64,000 nt of DNA from an uncultured Alphaproteobacteria bacterium (GTDB lineage: Bacteria > Pseudomonadota > Alphaproteobacteria > RF32 > CAG-239), in the NCBI GenBank assembly GCA_934254925.1, contig CAKQMD010000004.1, positions 29,459-93,458 of the forward strand, written 5' to 3'. Below the pieces are notes generated by a model. That model had not been told where the DNA came from, did not search any database, and saw nothing but the letters and a program-made list of their open reading frames with translations. Every line of letters starts with the position of its first letter. Position 1 is the stretch's first letter. Below, in pieces: positions 24,918 to 33,231 of the stretch. The translations under genes and the position numbers were made by a program.

Positions 24918-26519
24918 ATGAAGCTCTTACGCCTCTTATTGCCGCTTATATGCCTGATGTCGATGACGCCGTCTTCGGCACAGGCTTTGTTTTTGTCCGA
25001 CGAGGGCGACAAGGTCAGCGTAGAACTATTGACCTGTTATGACGAGATCAACCCGCGGCAGAAGCTGGAGGTTTTGATCAAGTTTCGTCTGCATGACGGC
25101 TGGCATATCTATGCGCAAAATCCCGGAGATCTCGGTCTGCCGACGGAAGTCGAATGGCAGCTGCCCGCCGGAGCACAGGCTGCGGAAGCGCAATGGAGCC
25201 CGGAAGAAGAATTTGTCAACGAAGGAATTGTGCAGTACGGCTACGGAGACGTCGCCTATTATAAGACGCAGATTACTTTTCCGGAAACCGTTCAAGGACT
25301 TCAAAAATTTAAGGTCAAGATTTCCTGGCTAGGTTGCAGGGATGAGTGCATTCCCGGAAAAACGGAGTTTTATTTTGAGTTGCCGGTGTCTGAGCAGATG
25401 CAAAAGCACAATGCGACGTGGAATCGGGAATTTAAATTGGCCAAGCTTCGTTTTGACGCCGACGGCGGTAAAAGTTTTCTCCTTATTTTGTTGGCGGCTT
25501 TTGCCGGAGGGGTTATTTTGAACTTTATGCCTTGTATTTTTCCGATTTTGACGATCAAGGCCATTTCCATGGTGCAGGGGCGTTACAATCGGCGCAACAA
25601 GAGAATCGAGGCATTGTTGTATTTGGCAGGCGTGGTGCTTTCTTTTATTGTCGTGGCTACGGTTTTAGTGTTGCTGAGGGCTTCCGGTGAACAAATCGGC
25701 TGGGGGTTCCAACTGCAGTCTCCGGCTTTCGTGGCGGTGATGATCGCCATCTTTGCCGTTATTTTTCTGATGTTGCTTGACTTGATTAAAGTGACTAATC
25801 CTTTTGCCAACAGACTCGGACGGATGTCTTTGCAAAAAGCCAGGTTGAACGCGTTTGTCACCGGTTTTTTCGCCGTATTGATAGCCAGTCCCTGCACGGC
25901 ACCGTTTATGGGAATCGCTATCGGTTATACGCTTACTCAGCCTTTGTATGTCTATTATCCGGTTTTTCTTGCGCTCAGTCTTGGTTATGCCCTGCCCTTT
26001 ACAATGATCGGGTTTTATCCCAAAGTTGTTTATCGCATGCTGCCTCGTCCGGGAAAATGGATGGAGGTTTTGAAAAAGATCTTTGCCGTGCCGATCTTTT
26101 TTACTTGCGTTTGGCTGATTTGGGTCCTATATAACCAGACGGACAGCCGCTCCCGCGTGATTGACACGATGGCTTGGGAAAATTATAACGCCTATCGTAT
26201 CGAAAATCTCAAGGAGCAAGGGGAAGCCGTGTTTATCGACTTTACGGCCAAGTGGTGCATCACCTGCCTGATGAACGAAAAAGTGGCGTTGAGTTCTCAT
26301 CAGTTCGGCAATTTGGTCAAAGAATACAAAATCCACCTGTTTAAGGCAGATTGGACGAACGAAGACAGCGCCATCTCCGAGGCTTTGGAAGAATATGGCC
26401 GGAATTCCATTCCTCTGTATGTTTTTTGTCCCGGAAAAATGCAGGCATGTCAAATTTTGCCGCAAATTTTGACGCCGGGAATTTTGGAAGATTATATTAA
26501 AGGAAAAACAAATGATTAA
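24918..26519 (+). CDS. dsbD: Thiol:disulfide interchange protein DsbD
   Basis: An inner-membrane electron conduit that moves reducing power from cytosolic thioredoxin to periplasmic thiols. The 533 residues comprise a signal peptide ending SSAQA, a periplasmic alpha domain with the Cys pair in SWLGCRDECIPG, an eight-helix core with Cys in LNFMPCIFPILTIKA and ASPCTAPFMG, and a C-terminal thioredoxin-like domain with active site AKWCITC (near residue 447). All six redox Cys are present. ATG 24918 is preferred over the TTG one codon upstream. It overlaps the next gene by 8 bp. Confidence 0.95.
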   Translation: MKLLRLLLPLICLMSMTPSSAQALFLSDEGDKVSVELLTCYDEINPRQKLEVLIKFRLHDGWHIYAQNPGDLGLPTEVEWQLPAGAQAAEAQWSPEEEFVNEGIVQYGYGDVAYYKTQITFPETVQGLQKFKVKISWLGCRDECIPGKTEFYFELPVSEQMQKHNATWNREFKLAKLRFDADGGKSFLLILLAAFAGGVILNFMPCIFPILTIKAISMVQGRYNRRNKRIEALLYLAGVVLSFIVVATVLVLLRASGEQIGWGFQLQSPAFVAVMIAIFAVIFLMLLDLIKVTNPFANRLGRMSLQKARLNAFVTGFFAVLIASPCTAPFMGIAIGYTLTQPLYVYYPVFLALSLGYALPFTMIGFYPKVVYRMLPRPGKWMEVLKKIFAVPIFFTCVWLIWVLYNQTDSRSRVIDTMAWENYNAYRIENLKEQGEAVFIDFTAKWCITCLMNEKVALSSHQFGNLVKEYKIHLFKADWTNEDSAISEALEEYGRNSIPLYVFCPGKMQACQILPQILTPGILEDYIKGKTND

Positions 26520-26964
26520 CCATAAAGAAATGATGATTAAAGCAATCGAATTAAGTCGTCAGTCCGTCGAGAACGGCAGTTCTCCTTTTGGGGCGGTCAT
26601 TGTCGATCAAAACGGAAAAATTATCGGCAGCGGCCACAACCGAGTGGTTTTGGACAATGATCCGACGGCTCACGGCGAGGTTATGGCCATTCGTGACGCT
26701 TGTCGAAATATCGGCAGTTTTGATTTGAGCGGCTGCATCTTATATACTTCCTGCGAGCCCTGCCCGATGTGTCTTAACGCCGCAAAATGGGCCAATATCG
26801 GAGAAATCTATTATGCTGCCGACCGTTATGACGCGGAAAACATCGGTTTTCGCGATCGCGTCTTTTATGAAGACGATCCGGTAGAATTGAAAAAAATCGA
26901 GATTTCCCGCGCTGTTGAGGTGATGCAAGACTGGAAAAACAAGATTGATCGCGTGGAATATTAA
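26512..26964 (+). CDS. guaD: Cytidine deaminase-superfamily enzyme, guanine deaminase-like
   Basis: A cytosolic zinc deaminase of 150 residues. The zinc/catalytic motifs are TAHGEVMAIRDA (residues 53-64; the common form is HAE, here HGE) and TSCEPCPMCLNAA. The pattern NDPTAH-E, ILYTSCEPCPMC and the C-terminal W-x-N-x-(4)-EY resemble Bacillus GuaD more than tRNA adenosine deaminase TadA, so guanine to xanthine is the favoured reaction. Another nucleobase or nucleoside substrate is possible. Overlap with dsbD by 8 bp suggests translational coupling with no obvious functional link. Confidence 0.85.
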   Translation: MINHKEMMIKAIELSRQSVENGSSPFGAVIVDQNGKIIGSGHNRVVLDNDPTAHGEVMAIRDACRNIGSFDLSGCILYTSCEPCPMCLNAAKWANIGEIYYAADRYDAENIGFRDRVFYEDDPVELKKIEISRAVEVMQDWKNKIDRVEY

Positions 26965-26981
26965 AAATATAAAAAAAAGAC

Positions 26982-27010
26982 TTGCCAAAAGAAATCCGGC
27001 GAGGTATATA
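26982..27010 (+). promoter_or_regulatory. Sigma70-type promoter of tRNA-Lys
   Basis: TTGCCA at 26982-26987 and TATATA at 27005-27010 have a 17-bp spacer, 31 bp before the tRNA. Confidence 0.75.
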
Positions 27011-27041
27011 TTTCAACGTCGTTAGGAACGATAATTATTTT

Positions 27042-27117
27042 GGGTGCGTAGCTCAGTTGGTAGAGCAACTGACTCTTAATCAGTGGGTCTGGGGTTCGAA
27101 CCCCCACGCGCCTACCA
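27042..27117 (+). tRNA. tRNA-Lys (anticodon CUU), CCA encoded
   Basis: A 76-nt cloverleaf: acceptor GGGTGCG pairs with CGCGCCT including two G-U pairs; anticodon loop ctcttaa contains CTT; T-arm GGGGTTCGAACCCC; discriminator A and encoded CCA. It reads AAG codons. From base 27102 onward its 3' end is repeated exactly at 27339. Confidence 0.97.
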
Positions 27118-27146
27118 ATAAGAAAGACCGGGTGGAAGTTTTGTCC
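27102..27146 (+). repeat. Direct repeat of tRNA-Lys 3' end, proximal copy
   Basis: A 45-bp sequence from the 3' strand of the T-arm through CCA into the terminator stem is identical to 27339-27383, with a period of 237 bp. Confidence 0.95.
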
Positions 27147-27160
27147 CCGGTCTTTTTTTT
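27123..27160 (+). terminator. Rho-independent terminator of tRNA-Lys
   Basis: AAAGACCGGG pairs with CCCGGTCTTT and a T8 run follows. Only the left half of this terminator is present in the downstream duplicate. Confidence 0.85.
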
Positions 27161-27338
27161 ATTCGGGGGTTCTCACCCTGCGGGTTCGTCTGGCTCGTAA
27201 GTTTTTGCGTTGCAAAAAATAACTCGCTGCGGTCACTCGTCTTGTAACGCTTGTTTGGCACGCTTTGCGGCGGCACAAGCTAACAAGACTTCGCCTGTCG
27301 TCAGAAAAGCTTTCACCGGAAGCTTTTCTTTCCTCCAG
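27147..27338 (+). other. 192-bp structured insert between tRNA-Lys direct repeats
   Basis: Non-coding insert rich in complementary segments: a 9-bp hairpin GAAAAGCTT/AAGCTTTTC near 27304-27329, and CTTGT/ACAAG arms near 27240-27298. It has no integrase or transposase gene. Together with the distal repeat it accounts for most of the 396-bp gap before the autotransporter; the rest (27384-27513) is AT-rich and probably holds the autotransporter promoter. Confidence 0.6.
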
Positions 27339-27383
27339 CCCCACGCGCCTACCAATAAGAAAGACCGGGTGGAAGTTTTGTCC
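27339..27383 (+). repeat. Direct repeat of tRNA-Lys 3' end, distal copy
   Basis: An exact 45-bp copy including the tRNA acceptor 3' strand and CCA, breaking off inside the terminator stem. It cannot form a tRNA by itself. Confidence 0.95.
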
Positions 27384-27513
27384 AAACGGAAGGGTAAGGA
27401 AATTATTTCTTAAATTTCTTGATTATCAATTGTATGTTGACTGAACAATCGGCCTTTGATACCCTACTACCGTCATTTTGTCTAAATAATGAGCAACTTA
27501 CGGAGAACGGAAC

Positions 27514-29934
27514 ATGAGACTATCAAGAACAGCCATCAGGGTTTTATCGGCACAGTATCGCTCTGTGTTGAAAAAGTGCCTTTTAATCAACCTGGGGGTA
27601 TTTTTCTTTGCCGGCGTGGCCGGAGCAAAAGACTTTACGACCGGCGAGACGTTGGACGGTTTTAAGGGGGCGGAAACGTTGAACGTGTCCAACGTTGAGA
27701 ATGTGACCATCAAAAACGTTGACAGTACAGGAGCTGGAATCGAGTTTGTTTTTGACAATGCGCAAAACGTTAAAATCGAAAATTCCGATTTGGAGACGGA
27801 CGGCGGAAATGTCAGCATTACCAATACCAAAGATTTTTCATACAGCTGCGTCGGCTGTTATGACGATACGGGTGACAATCCCGAGGAATATTACAGCAAA
27901 TATATGTTGGGCGAGGACGTCAATATTTCTGGAAGTACAATTACCTTGGGCACGGATGACAAGATGGACGATTATGCGCGCATCAGCGCCAATCGGGAAT
28001 TGAACATTACCAATAAAAGCGAAATTACCATGTATGGAAGTTCGGCCTTGGTGTATGAAGGAACGGAAGCCGACGACGGAACCGGCGTCGTCAGTATTTC
28101 GGACAGCAAGCTGTCCTTATATGATAAGTCAGCCTTATGGGTCGGTGAGCCCGGCTGGTGGCTTGGGCAGGACGAAAACAATGATGCGACGGCGCCACTG
28201 TTGGTTTCTAATTCCGAAATCAGCTTAAATGACGACGCTTCAGTCAATTTTGCCGGCAACGGAGCGGAAACCATCATTCAGAATAATTCCAGTATCACAA
28301 TGAACGATCGTTCTTCCATGAAGCTAAACGACTTGGTATTGAAAGATTCGACAATTACTATCAGCGGTGATGCTGCGACCTCCGACGGAAAAGCAAGACT
28401 TGAAGTCAACAATGTTACTTTGGACAACTCGTCTATTTTGGGTGACAATAACATCGTCGATTTCAGCGGAGAGGTCGATTTTACCGGGCTCTTTGATCCG
28501 GCGACGGCGAACGTTAAGGGAAATTTGACCCGCGGCGGCTATGACGACGACATTACTTATAATATTACCGGTACACTGACATATACCAATGACAAGTTTT
28601 TATATGATGCAGAAAAACATGGCAGCGAATATGCGCTTAACAGTCTCAATTTTAAAGGCGGGCAACTGAACATTGTCAATGACGAGGCTTCGGAAATCAA
28701 ATTAACCAAGCTTTCTTTGAACGAAACCTCGACCATTGCCCTGGATGCAGATTTGGAAAACAAGAAGATGGACCGTTTTTCCGCCGATACGGTCGTTGAC
28801 GGCAGCGGGAAACTTAATATTTCCAAAATCAACCTCATCTCTGACGCCAAAGACGCAGAGACGGTGATTAACTTTACCCAAAATCAGACCTTGTTGGAGG
28901 CGACCGATTATACCGGCGACACTAACGGTTTAAAAGCCCTCTCCCCGGTTTATACTTATGACGTGGCCTATGACAAAACAAACGGCGATTTTACTTTTAC
29001 CCGCGGATCAGGAGCTTCCGTTTCCGACTATAACCCTGCGGTTTATGCCGCGTCGGTGGTCGGACATACGGTCGATTTCCTGCAAACCAATGTTGCCAAT
29101 GTCGCTTTTGACAACCTGGCGCAAAATCTCGACGATGGAAAACAAGGATTGGCAAGCGGCGATCTGCCGAAAGCCAATAACGCCTGGGTTTCGGTTATCG
29201 GTTTTGACGACAGCGTCGACTTTGACAAGTTTCAATCGGTTGATTCTGATATGACATCGGTGATCGGCGGTGTATCATCGGACGTTCAGCTCACAGACTT
29301 GGGAGACGTGACTTATGGCGTCTATGCCGGTTATATGCACGGCGAGATTGAATATGACGGCAACAAGATCAACCAAGACGGTGGGTATATCGGCCTGGGA
29401 ACGAGAATCGAAAAAGGCAATGCTGTGGTTCAAGGCGCTGTTAACGGCGGTTTTATCGGTAATGAGGAGAAAAATTCTTTCGGAAAAGATAAATTCGATA
29501 CCTATTGGGCCGGTCTTGCGGTGAAAGGTGGTTATGATTACAAGCTTGACAACGGGGTTACGATTCAGCCGAACGTTTATGCCGGATATACTTTTGTGAA
29601 CAATGAAGACTATACCTTAAGGTCCGGCACAAAAATTGAAAACGACAATCTGCATTTGTTTGAAGTTGCGCCGGGGATCAAGCTCAGCAAAGACTTCCAA
29701 AACGGTTGGAACGGCTTTGCCCAAGTTAAATATGCTTTTGTCATGGACAATGGCGGAGACTTGAATGTTGGCGATGCTGTTTTGCCTAACATTAGTGCCG
29801 ACGATTATGTTGAGTACGGCGTCGGCCTTGAGAAAACCCTCAATGACGAATGGGATCTTTCCGCCAGCGTCAACCGCAGAGACGGAGGACGCGAAGGTTG
29901 GAACGGTAGCGTCAATTTCCGGTATAACTTTTAA
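27514..29934 (+). CDS. Autotransporter with beta-helix-type passenger
   Basis: An 806-residue type Va secreted surface protein. The N-terminus is long and basic (RLSRTAIRVLSAQYRSVLKK) before the hydrophobic core and a cleavage site near GVAGA, an extended signal peptide. The passenger (about 40-520) is made of short Asn/Asp/Ser/Thr-rich repeats such as NVSNVENVTIKNV and ITISGDAATSDG, typical of a right-handed beta-helix, with no protease or other catalytic motif seen. The last 270 residues form the barrel, starting near NNAWVSVIGFDDS and ending GSVNFRYNF with a terminal Phe. GGAG lies nine bases before the ATG. Confidence 0.9.
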   Translation: MRLSRTAIRVLSAQYRSVLKKCLLINLGVFFFAGVAGAKDFTTGETLDGFKGAETLNVSNVENVTIKNVDSTGAGIEFVFDNAQNVKIENSDLETDGGNVSITNTKDFSYSCVGCYDDTGDNPEEYYSKYMLGEDVNISGSTITLGTDDKMDDYARISANRELNITNKSEITMYGSSALVYEGTEADDGTGVVSISDSKLSLYDKSALWVGEPGWWLGQDENNDATAPLLVSNSEISLNDDASVNFAGNGAETIIQNNSSITMNDRSSMKLNDLVLKDSTITISGDAATSDGKARLEVNNVTLDNSSILGDNNIVDFSGEVDFTGLFDPATANVKGNLTRGGYDDDITYNITGTLTYTNDKFLYDAEKHGSEYALNSLNFKGGQLNIVNDEASEIKLTKLSLNETSTIALDADLENKKMDRFSADTVVDGSGKLNISKINLISDAKDAETVINFTQNQTLLEATDYTGDTNGLKALSPVYTYDVAYDKTNGDFTFTRGSGASVSDYNPAVYAASVVGHTVDFLQTNVANVAFDNLAQNLDDGKQGLASGDLPKANNAWVSVIGFDDSVDFDKFQSVDSDMTSVIGGVSSDVQLTDLGDVTYGVYAGYMHGEIEYDGNKINQDGGYIGLGTRIEKGNAVVQGAVNGGFIGNEEKNSFGKDKFDTYWAGLAVKGGYDYKLDNGVTIQPNVYAGYTFVNNEDYTLRSGTKIENDNLHLFEVAPGIKLSKDFQNGWNGFAQVKYAFVMDNGGDLNVGDAVLPNISADDYVEYGVGLEKTLNDEWDLSASVNRRDGGREGWNGSVNFRYNF

Positions 29935-29951
29935 CTTCTGAGTTGAGCCTG

Positions 29952-29985
29952 AAGGACTTCGTGCCCAAGCATGGAGTCCTTTTTT
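29952..29985 (+). terminator. Terminator after autotransporter 1
   Basis: AAGGACT pairs with AGTCCTT across a 16-nt loop and is followed by a T run. Confidence 0.7.
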
Positions 29986-30101
29986 GTGCTAAGACTTTAA
30001 AAATCGGCGATCAAGGCGATAATTTTAAGACAATATTAAGGCCTTAGTCCTTATAATTTGATAAAAAAATAATTTCAGGATTTCAGTAAGGACGACAAGA
30101 A

Positions 30102-30872
30102 ATGGAAAAAAGTACTTTGATCGGTGTGGTCGGCGGCGTGGCAGCCGTCGGTATCGGTATGGCCTTAAAGGGAGCTGACCCGCATGCTTTGATTAATCCG
30201 GCGGCGTTTTTGATTATTATTGCCGGAACGGCCGCCGCTATTTTTAATGCTTTTCCAATGGTAGAACTTAAAAAGTTTCCCAAGCTTTGCGGTATTCTTT
30301 TCGGCGGACAGAAGCTTATGTCAAAACAAGAAGTTTTGGAATTGTTTGTTGCCGTGGCCAAGTCTTCCAAACAAGAAGGTGTGATGGCCATCGAACGTAA
30401 GGCCAACGAGATTGAAGATCCTTTTACCAAAACCAGTTTGACGCTGGTGGCCGACGGATTCAGCGCCGATTTTATCTCCGAAGTTTTGGAGGGCGAAATC
30501 AAGCAGCTGGAAGGTCGGCATCAGAGCGGCGCGTTGATTTTCTCTCAATGCGGCATGTATGCGCCGACGCTTGGCGTTCTCGGCGCGGTGATCGGACTGA
30601 TTGCGGCTTTGGGCAATCTTTCGGACATTAATATGCTGGGACACTCGATTGCTGCTGCTTTCGTAGCAACGCTTTTGGGTATTTTTACCGGATATGTCAT
30701 CTGGCACCCTTTTGCCAACAAGTTGAAGCAATATTCCAAGCAGGAAGTCGAACTGAAAAAAATGATCATGGAAGGTGCTTTGGCTCTGCAAAGCGGCGCC
30801 TCCTCCATTGCCATGGAGGCCAGACTGCAATCTTTTATTCCGATTTCGCAACGTAAATCTTTGAGAGACTAA
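30102..30872 (+). CDS. motA: Flagellar motor stator protein MotA
   Basis: An inner-membrane stator subunit that uses the ion gradient to turn the flagellum. The 256 residues contain four helices and the conserved block GMYAPTLGVLGAVIGLIAAL (from near residue 153), which forms the ion channel with MotB. The cytoplasmic loop carries the charged residues that contact FliG. It is of the short MotA/PomA type. motB follows after 2 bp; the pair is separated from the flagellin gene near the right end of the window. Confidence 0.95.
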   Translation: MEKSTLIGVVGGVAAVGIGMALKGADPHALINPAAFLIIIAGTAAAIFNAFPMVELKKFPKLCGILFGGQKLMSKQEVLELFVAVAKSSKQEGVMAIERKANEIEDPFTKTSLTLVADGFSADFISEVLEGEIKQLEGRHQSGALIFSQCGMYAPTLGVLGAVIGLIAALGNLSDINMLGHSIAAAFVATLLGIFTGYVIWHPFANKLKQYSKQEVELKKMIMEGALALQSGASSIAMEARLQSFIPISQRKSLRD

Positions 30873-30874
30873 GC

Positions 30875-31534
30875 ATGGCACGCAAGAAAAATCATGAGGA
30901 ACTGCACGAAGAGCATGCCGACGAGACTTGGCTTATTCCCTATTCCGATCTGCTAACCCTGCTGTTGGCCTTGTTTATTGTGTTGTTTGCCTCTTCCAGT
31001 TTGGACAAGGCTAAGCAGGCTGCCATGGAACAGGCTTTTATGGAAGCTTTTAACGGTCTGCCTCCGGATCAGATGGGGGGAACGTTAATCAGTTTTATGA
31101 AGGATGCCAAAGGTTTGGATTTGTCGGATCAGATCGGGCTTGGAAGCGACAGCCAAGGTGCGGTTTTTGATTTGGCAGACGCCGCTTTGTTCGACCCGGG
31201 AAGCGACAAGCTTTCTGCTAAGGCTGTTCCTGCATTGCGCAGTATTGCCGGTTTGTTGAAAAGCGATCGTTATGCGCGGTTCCGTGTCGAAGTGGAAGGT
31301 CATACCGACGATAACGAGACGTCGCCGCAATATGCGTCGCGACGTGCCTTGTCAGCCGCCAGAGCTTCTACTGTAACGGATGTTCTGGTACGGGCTGGTG
31401 TTGACGAAGCAAGGATCAAAACCGTCGGCATGGCGGATATTTCTCCGGCTTACGCCAATCTGAACGCTTATGGCGAGCCGATCCCCGAAAATCGTCGCCG
31501 CAATCGCCGGGTGATAATCCGCGTCGTGCCTTAA
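30875..31534 (+). CDS. motB: Flagellar motor stator protein MotB
   Basis: The peptidoglycan-anchored partner of MotA, 219 residues. A single helix carries the essential ion-binding residue Asp25 in PYSDLLTLLLALFIVLFA. The periplasmic OmpA-like domain contains FDPGSDKLSAKA, VEGHTDDNET, ASRRALSAARA and RRRNRRVIIRV, which bind peptidoglycan. The length is on the short side for MotB because the plug/linker region is compact. Confidence 0.95.
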   Translation: MARKKNHEELHEEHADETWLIPYSDLLTLLLALFIVLFASSSLDKAKQAAMEQAFMEAFNGLPPDQMGGTLISFMKDAKGLDLSDQIGLGSDSQGAVFDLADAALFDPGSDKLSAKAVPALRSIAGLLKSDRYARFRVEVEGHTDDNETSPQYASRRALSAARASTVTDVLVRAGVDEARIKTVGMADISPAYANLNAYGEPIPENRRRNRRVIIRVVP

Positions 31535-31553
31535 CAACAGAGAAGATATTGAG

Positions 31554-32390
31554 ATGTTATTGCAAAGAGATCGGGAATTCTTGCACGCGGCGTTTCAAAA
31601 ATGTTATGATTTGGTCAAAGACAGCGATTTTCATCGTCGCTTTGCCGAAGAAAAAATCAGACACTCTCTGCAGGTTTTCGGTGCCGGGAATTACATCATT
31701 AAAAACGAGCCTTCGTTAAACCATCGTGACGAAGGCTTTTTGAAAAAAGCACGGCAGGCCGTTTTGTTGCACGATGTCGGGCGTTTTGCCGAGATTTTGA
31801 ATTTGTATCGGCACCCGGAAAAAAGACAAAGCGATCCCCTGCTCTTTGATCATGGTTTGCTCGGAGCGGAAATCTTAGAGAAAAATCGTTTTTATCAAAG
31901 TCCCAGCATCGTTTTAAGCGTCAGACATCATGGGCATTTGGCGGAAGAATTTTATCATGATCCGGATTATCGGGCGATAATCGATTCGCAAGAGAGACAA
32001 GAAACGGAAGAGATTTGGAAACTGGTGCGCGATGCCGATAAAATTGCCAATTTGTATCTGATCGTTCGAGAATACCGTTTTTTGCACGACCTGTTTTTCA
32101 GCGGTCTCAGTTCGGAGGAAAAGTCTGCGCCGATTTCTCCCGAAATTTGGCAGGACTTTATGGACTGCCGCATCATCGATTGGAAAAAGATCCGCTCCTT
32201 AAAAGATCGGATTTTACAGATCATCGCTTTTAATTTTGAGTTGTATTTTCCAGCTTCTGATCGTTTTATGGAACGGTTGCAAATCAATCGGAGACTGTTG
32301 CAGATTTTTTCAGGATATGAAAAAGATAAAAAAATACTGGAAAAAGTCAGTCAGTGTTTATATGATTACATTGAGTCAAAACATCAATAA
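31554..32390 (+). CDS. HD-domain metal-dependent phosphohydrolase
   Basis: A 278-residue cytosolic protein with an HD superfamily metal site: His37 (IRHSLQV), His73-Asp74 (LLHDVGRF), later His residues in SVRHHGHL, and Asp in VRDADKIANL. The HD family hydrolyses phosphomonoesters, nucleotides or cyclic nucleotides; the substrate is not evident, and the glycine-rich HD-GYP signature is absent. It lies 19 bp downstream of motB, so co-transcription is plausible but a motility role is only inference. Confidence 0.85.
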   Translation: MLLQRDREFLHAAFQKCYDLVKDSDFHRRFAEEKIRHSLQVFGAGNYIIKNEPSLNHRDEGFLKKARQAVLLHDVGRFAEILNLYRHPEKRQSDPLLFDHGLLGAEILEKNRFYQSPSIVLSVRHHGHLAEEFYHDPDYRAIIDSQERQETEEIWKLVRDADKIANLYLIVREYRFLHDLFFSGLSSEEKSAPISPEIWQDFMDCRIIDWKKIRSLKDRILQIIAFNFELYFPASDRFMERLQINRRLLQIFSGYEKDKKILEKVSQCLYDYIESKHQ

Positions 32391-32406
32391 ACGGAAGGAT
32401 ATGAAA

Positions 32407-33177
32407 ATGAAAAAATATATATTTCTGGGCATTTTGCTGATTATTGCCGGCGGTGTCTATTACTTCATGAACTCCTATGAAGCGATTGTGAAGAATCTGG
32501 TTCACAAATACGGCAGCGAAGTTACAGGAACGGATGTCAGTCTGCAGGGATTCAAGTTGTCTTTGACTAACGGAGAAGGCACGATCAAAGGCATCAGCGT
32601 CGGAAATCCCAAGGGATATAAGTCTCCCAACCTGTTTGAACTCGGAGAAATCTCGGTCAAAGTTAACCTCAAAAGCCTGACCAGTGACACGATCGTCATT
32701 GATCATGTTATCATCAAAAAACCGGTTATCACTTATGAAATGTTGTCTTTGACTCAAAACAACATTAAAGAAATCCAAAACAACATCAACAACTACATGG
32801 CAAAATCCGCCAAAGACAGCAAAACTGAAAAAGCCGCGGAAGCCAAAGAAGTTAAAGAAGAAGGCGGCAAGAAAGTGGTGATTAAGAAGCTGCATGTCGA
32901 AGGCGGCGAACTGGCGGCCATTACTGCGGTGACCGAAGTGAAAGTTCCTCTGCCGGCCATGGACATCAACGGCATCGGCGAAAACAAGGGCAAGGCCGAG
33001 GGAACGACAGTTGCCGGTGCAATTTCCAAAATTTTCAGCACGATTTTGACAACTGCGCAGAAGACCGTGGTAAAGAACAATCTTTCCGATCTTAAAAACG
33101 TAGCCAAAGAAAATCTTGACAATGTTGTCGGCGGCGTTAAGGACCGGGTTAAGTCGATCGGCATTTTCGGAAAATAA
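32407..33177 (+). CDS. AsmA-like membrane-anchored periplasmic protein
   Basis: A 256-residue protein with one N-terminal helix (MKKYIFLGILLIIAGGVYYF) and a periplasmic part resembling the start of AsmA/DUF748-type proteins: VSLQGFKLSLTNGEGTIKGI, then a strand series LGEISVKVNLKSL and DHVIIKKPVITYE. Residues about 135-160 are a Lys/Glu/Ala-rich linker. AsmA-like proteins bridge the envelope and affect lipid transport, but this one is short. I choose ATG 32407, eight bases after GGAAGG, over ATG 32401; the upstream ORF extension overlaps the HD gene and is not credible. Confidence 0.78.
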   Translation: MKKYIFLGILLIIAGGVYYFMNSYEAIVKNLVHKYGSEVTGTDVSLQGFKLSLTNGEGTIKGISVGNPKGYKSPNLFELGEISVKVNLKSLTSDTIVIDHVIIKKPVITYEMLSLTQNNIKEIQNNINNYMAKSAKDSKTEKAAEAKEVKEEGGKKVVIKKLHVEGGELAAITAVTEVKVPLPAMDINGIGENKGKAEGTTVAGAISKIFSTILTTAQKTVVKNNLSDLKNVAKENLDNVVGGVKDRVKSIGIFGK

Positions 33178-33184
33178 GCCATAT

Positions 33185-33216
33185 AAAAAACCGCCTCAAA
33201 ACGAGGCGGTTTTTTT
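33185..33216. terminator. Bidirectional terminator between AsmA-like and aldo/keto reductase genes
   Basis: AAAAAACCGCCTC pairs with GAGGCGGTTTTTT; A and T runs flank both sides, so it can act on both convergent transcripts. Confidence 0.88.
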
Positions 33217-33231
33217 ATCTTTCGGCGTTGT

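Noticed and set aside
27042..27383. Possible second complete tRNA-Lys in the distal repeat
   Set aside because: Only the 3' part of the tRNA is present; no D-arm or anticodon arm precedes it.
27210..27413. Plus-strand ORF over the insert after tRNA-Lys
   Set aside because: It runs through the repeated tRNA 3' end; the frame is a by-product of repeat sequence without a ribosome site.
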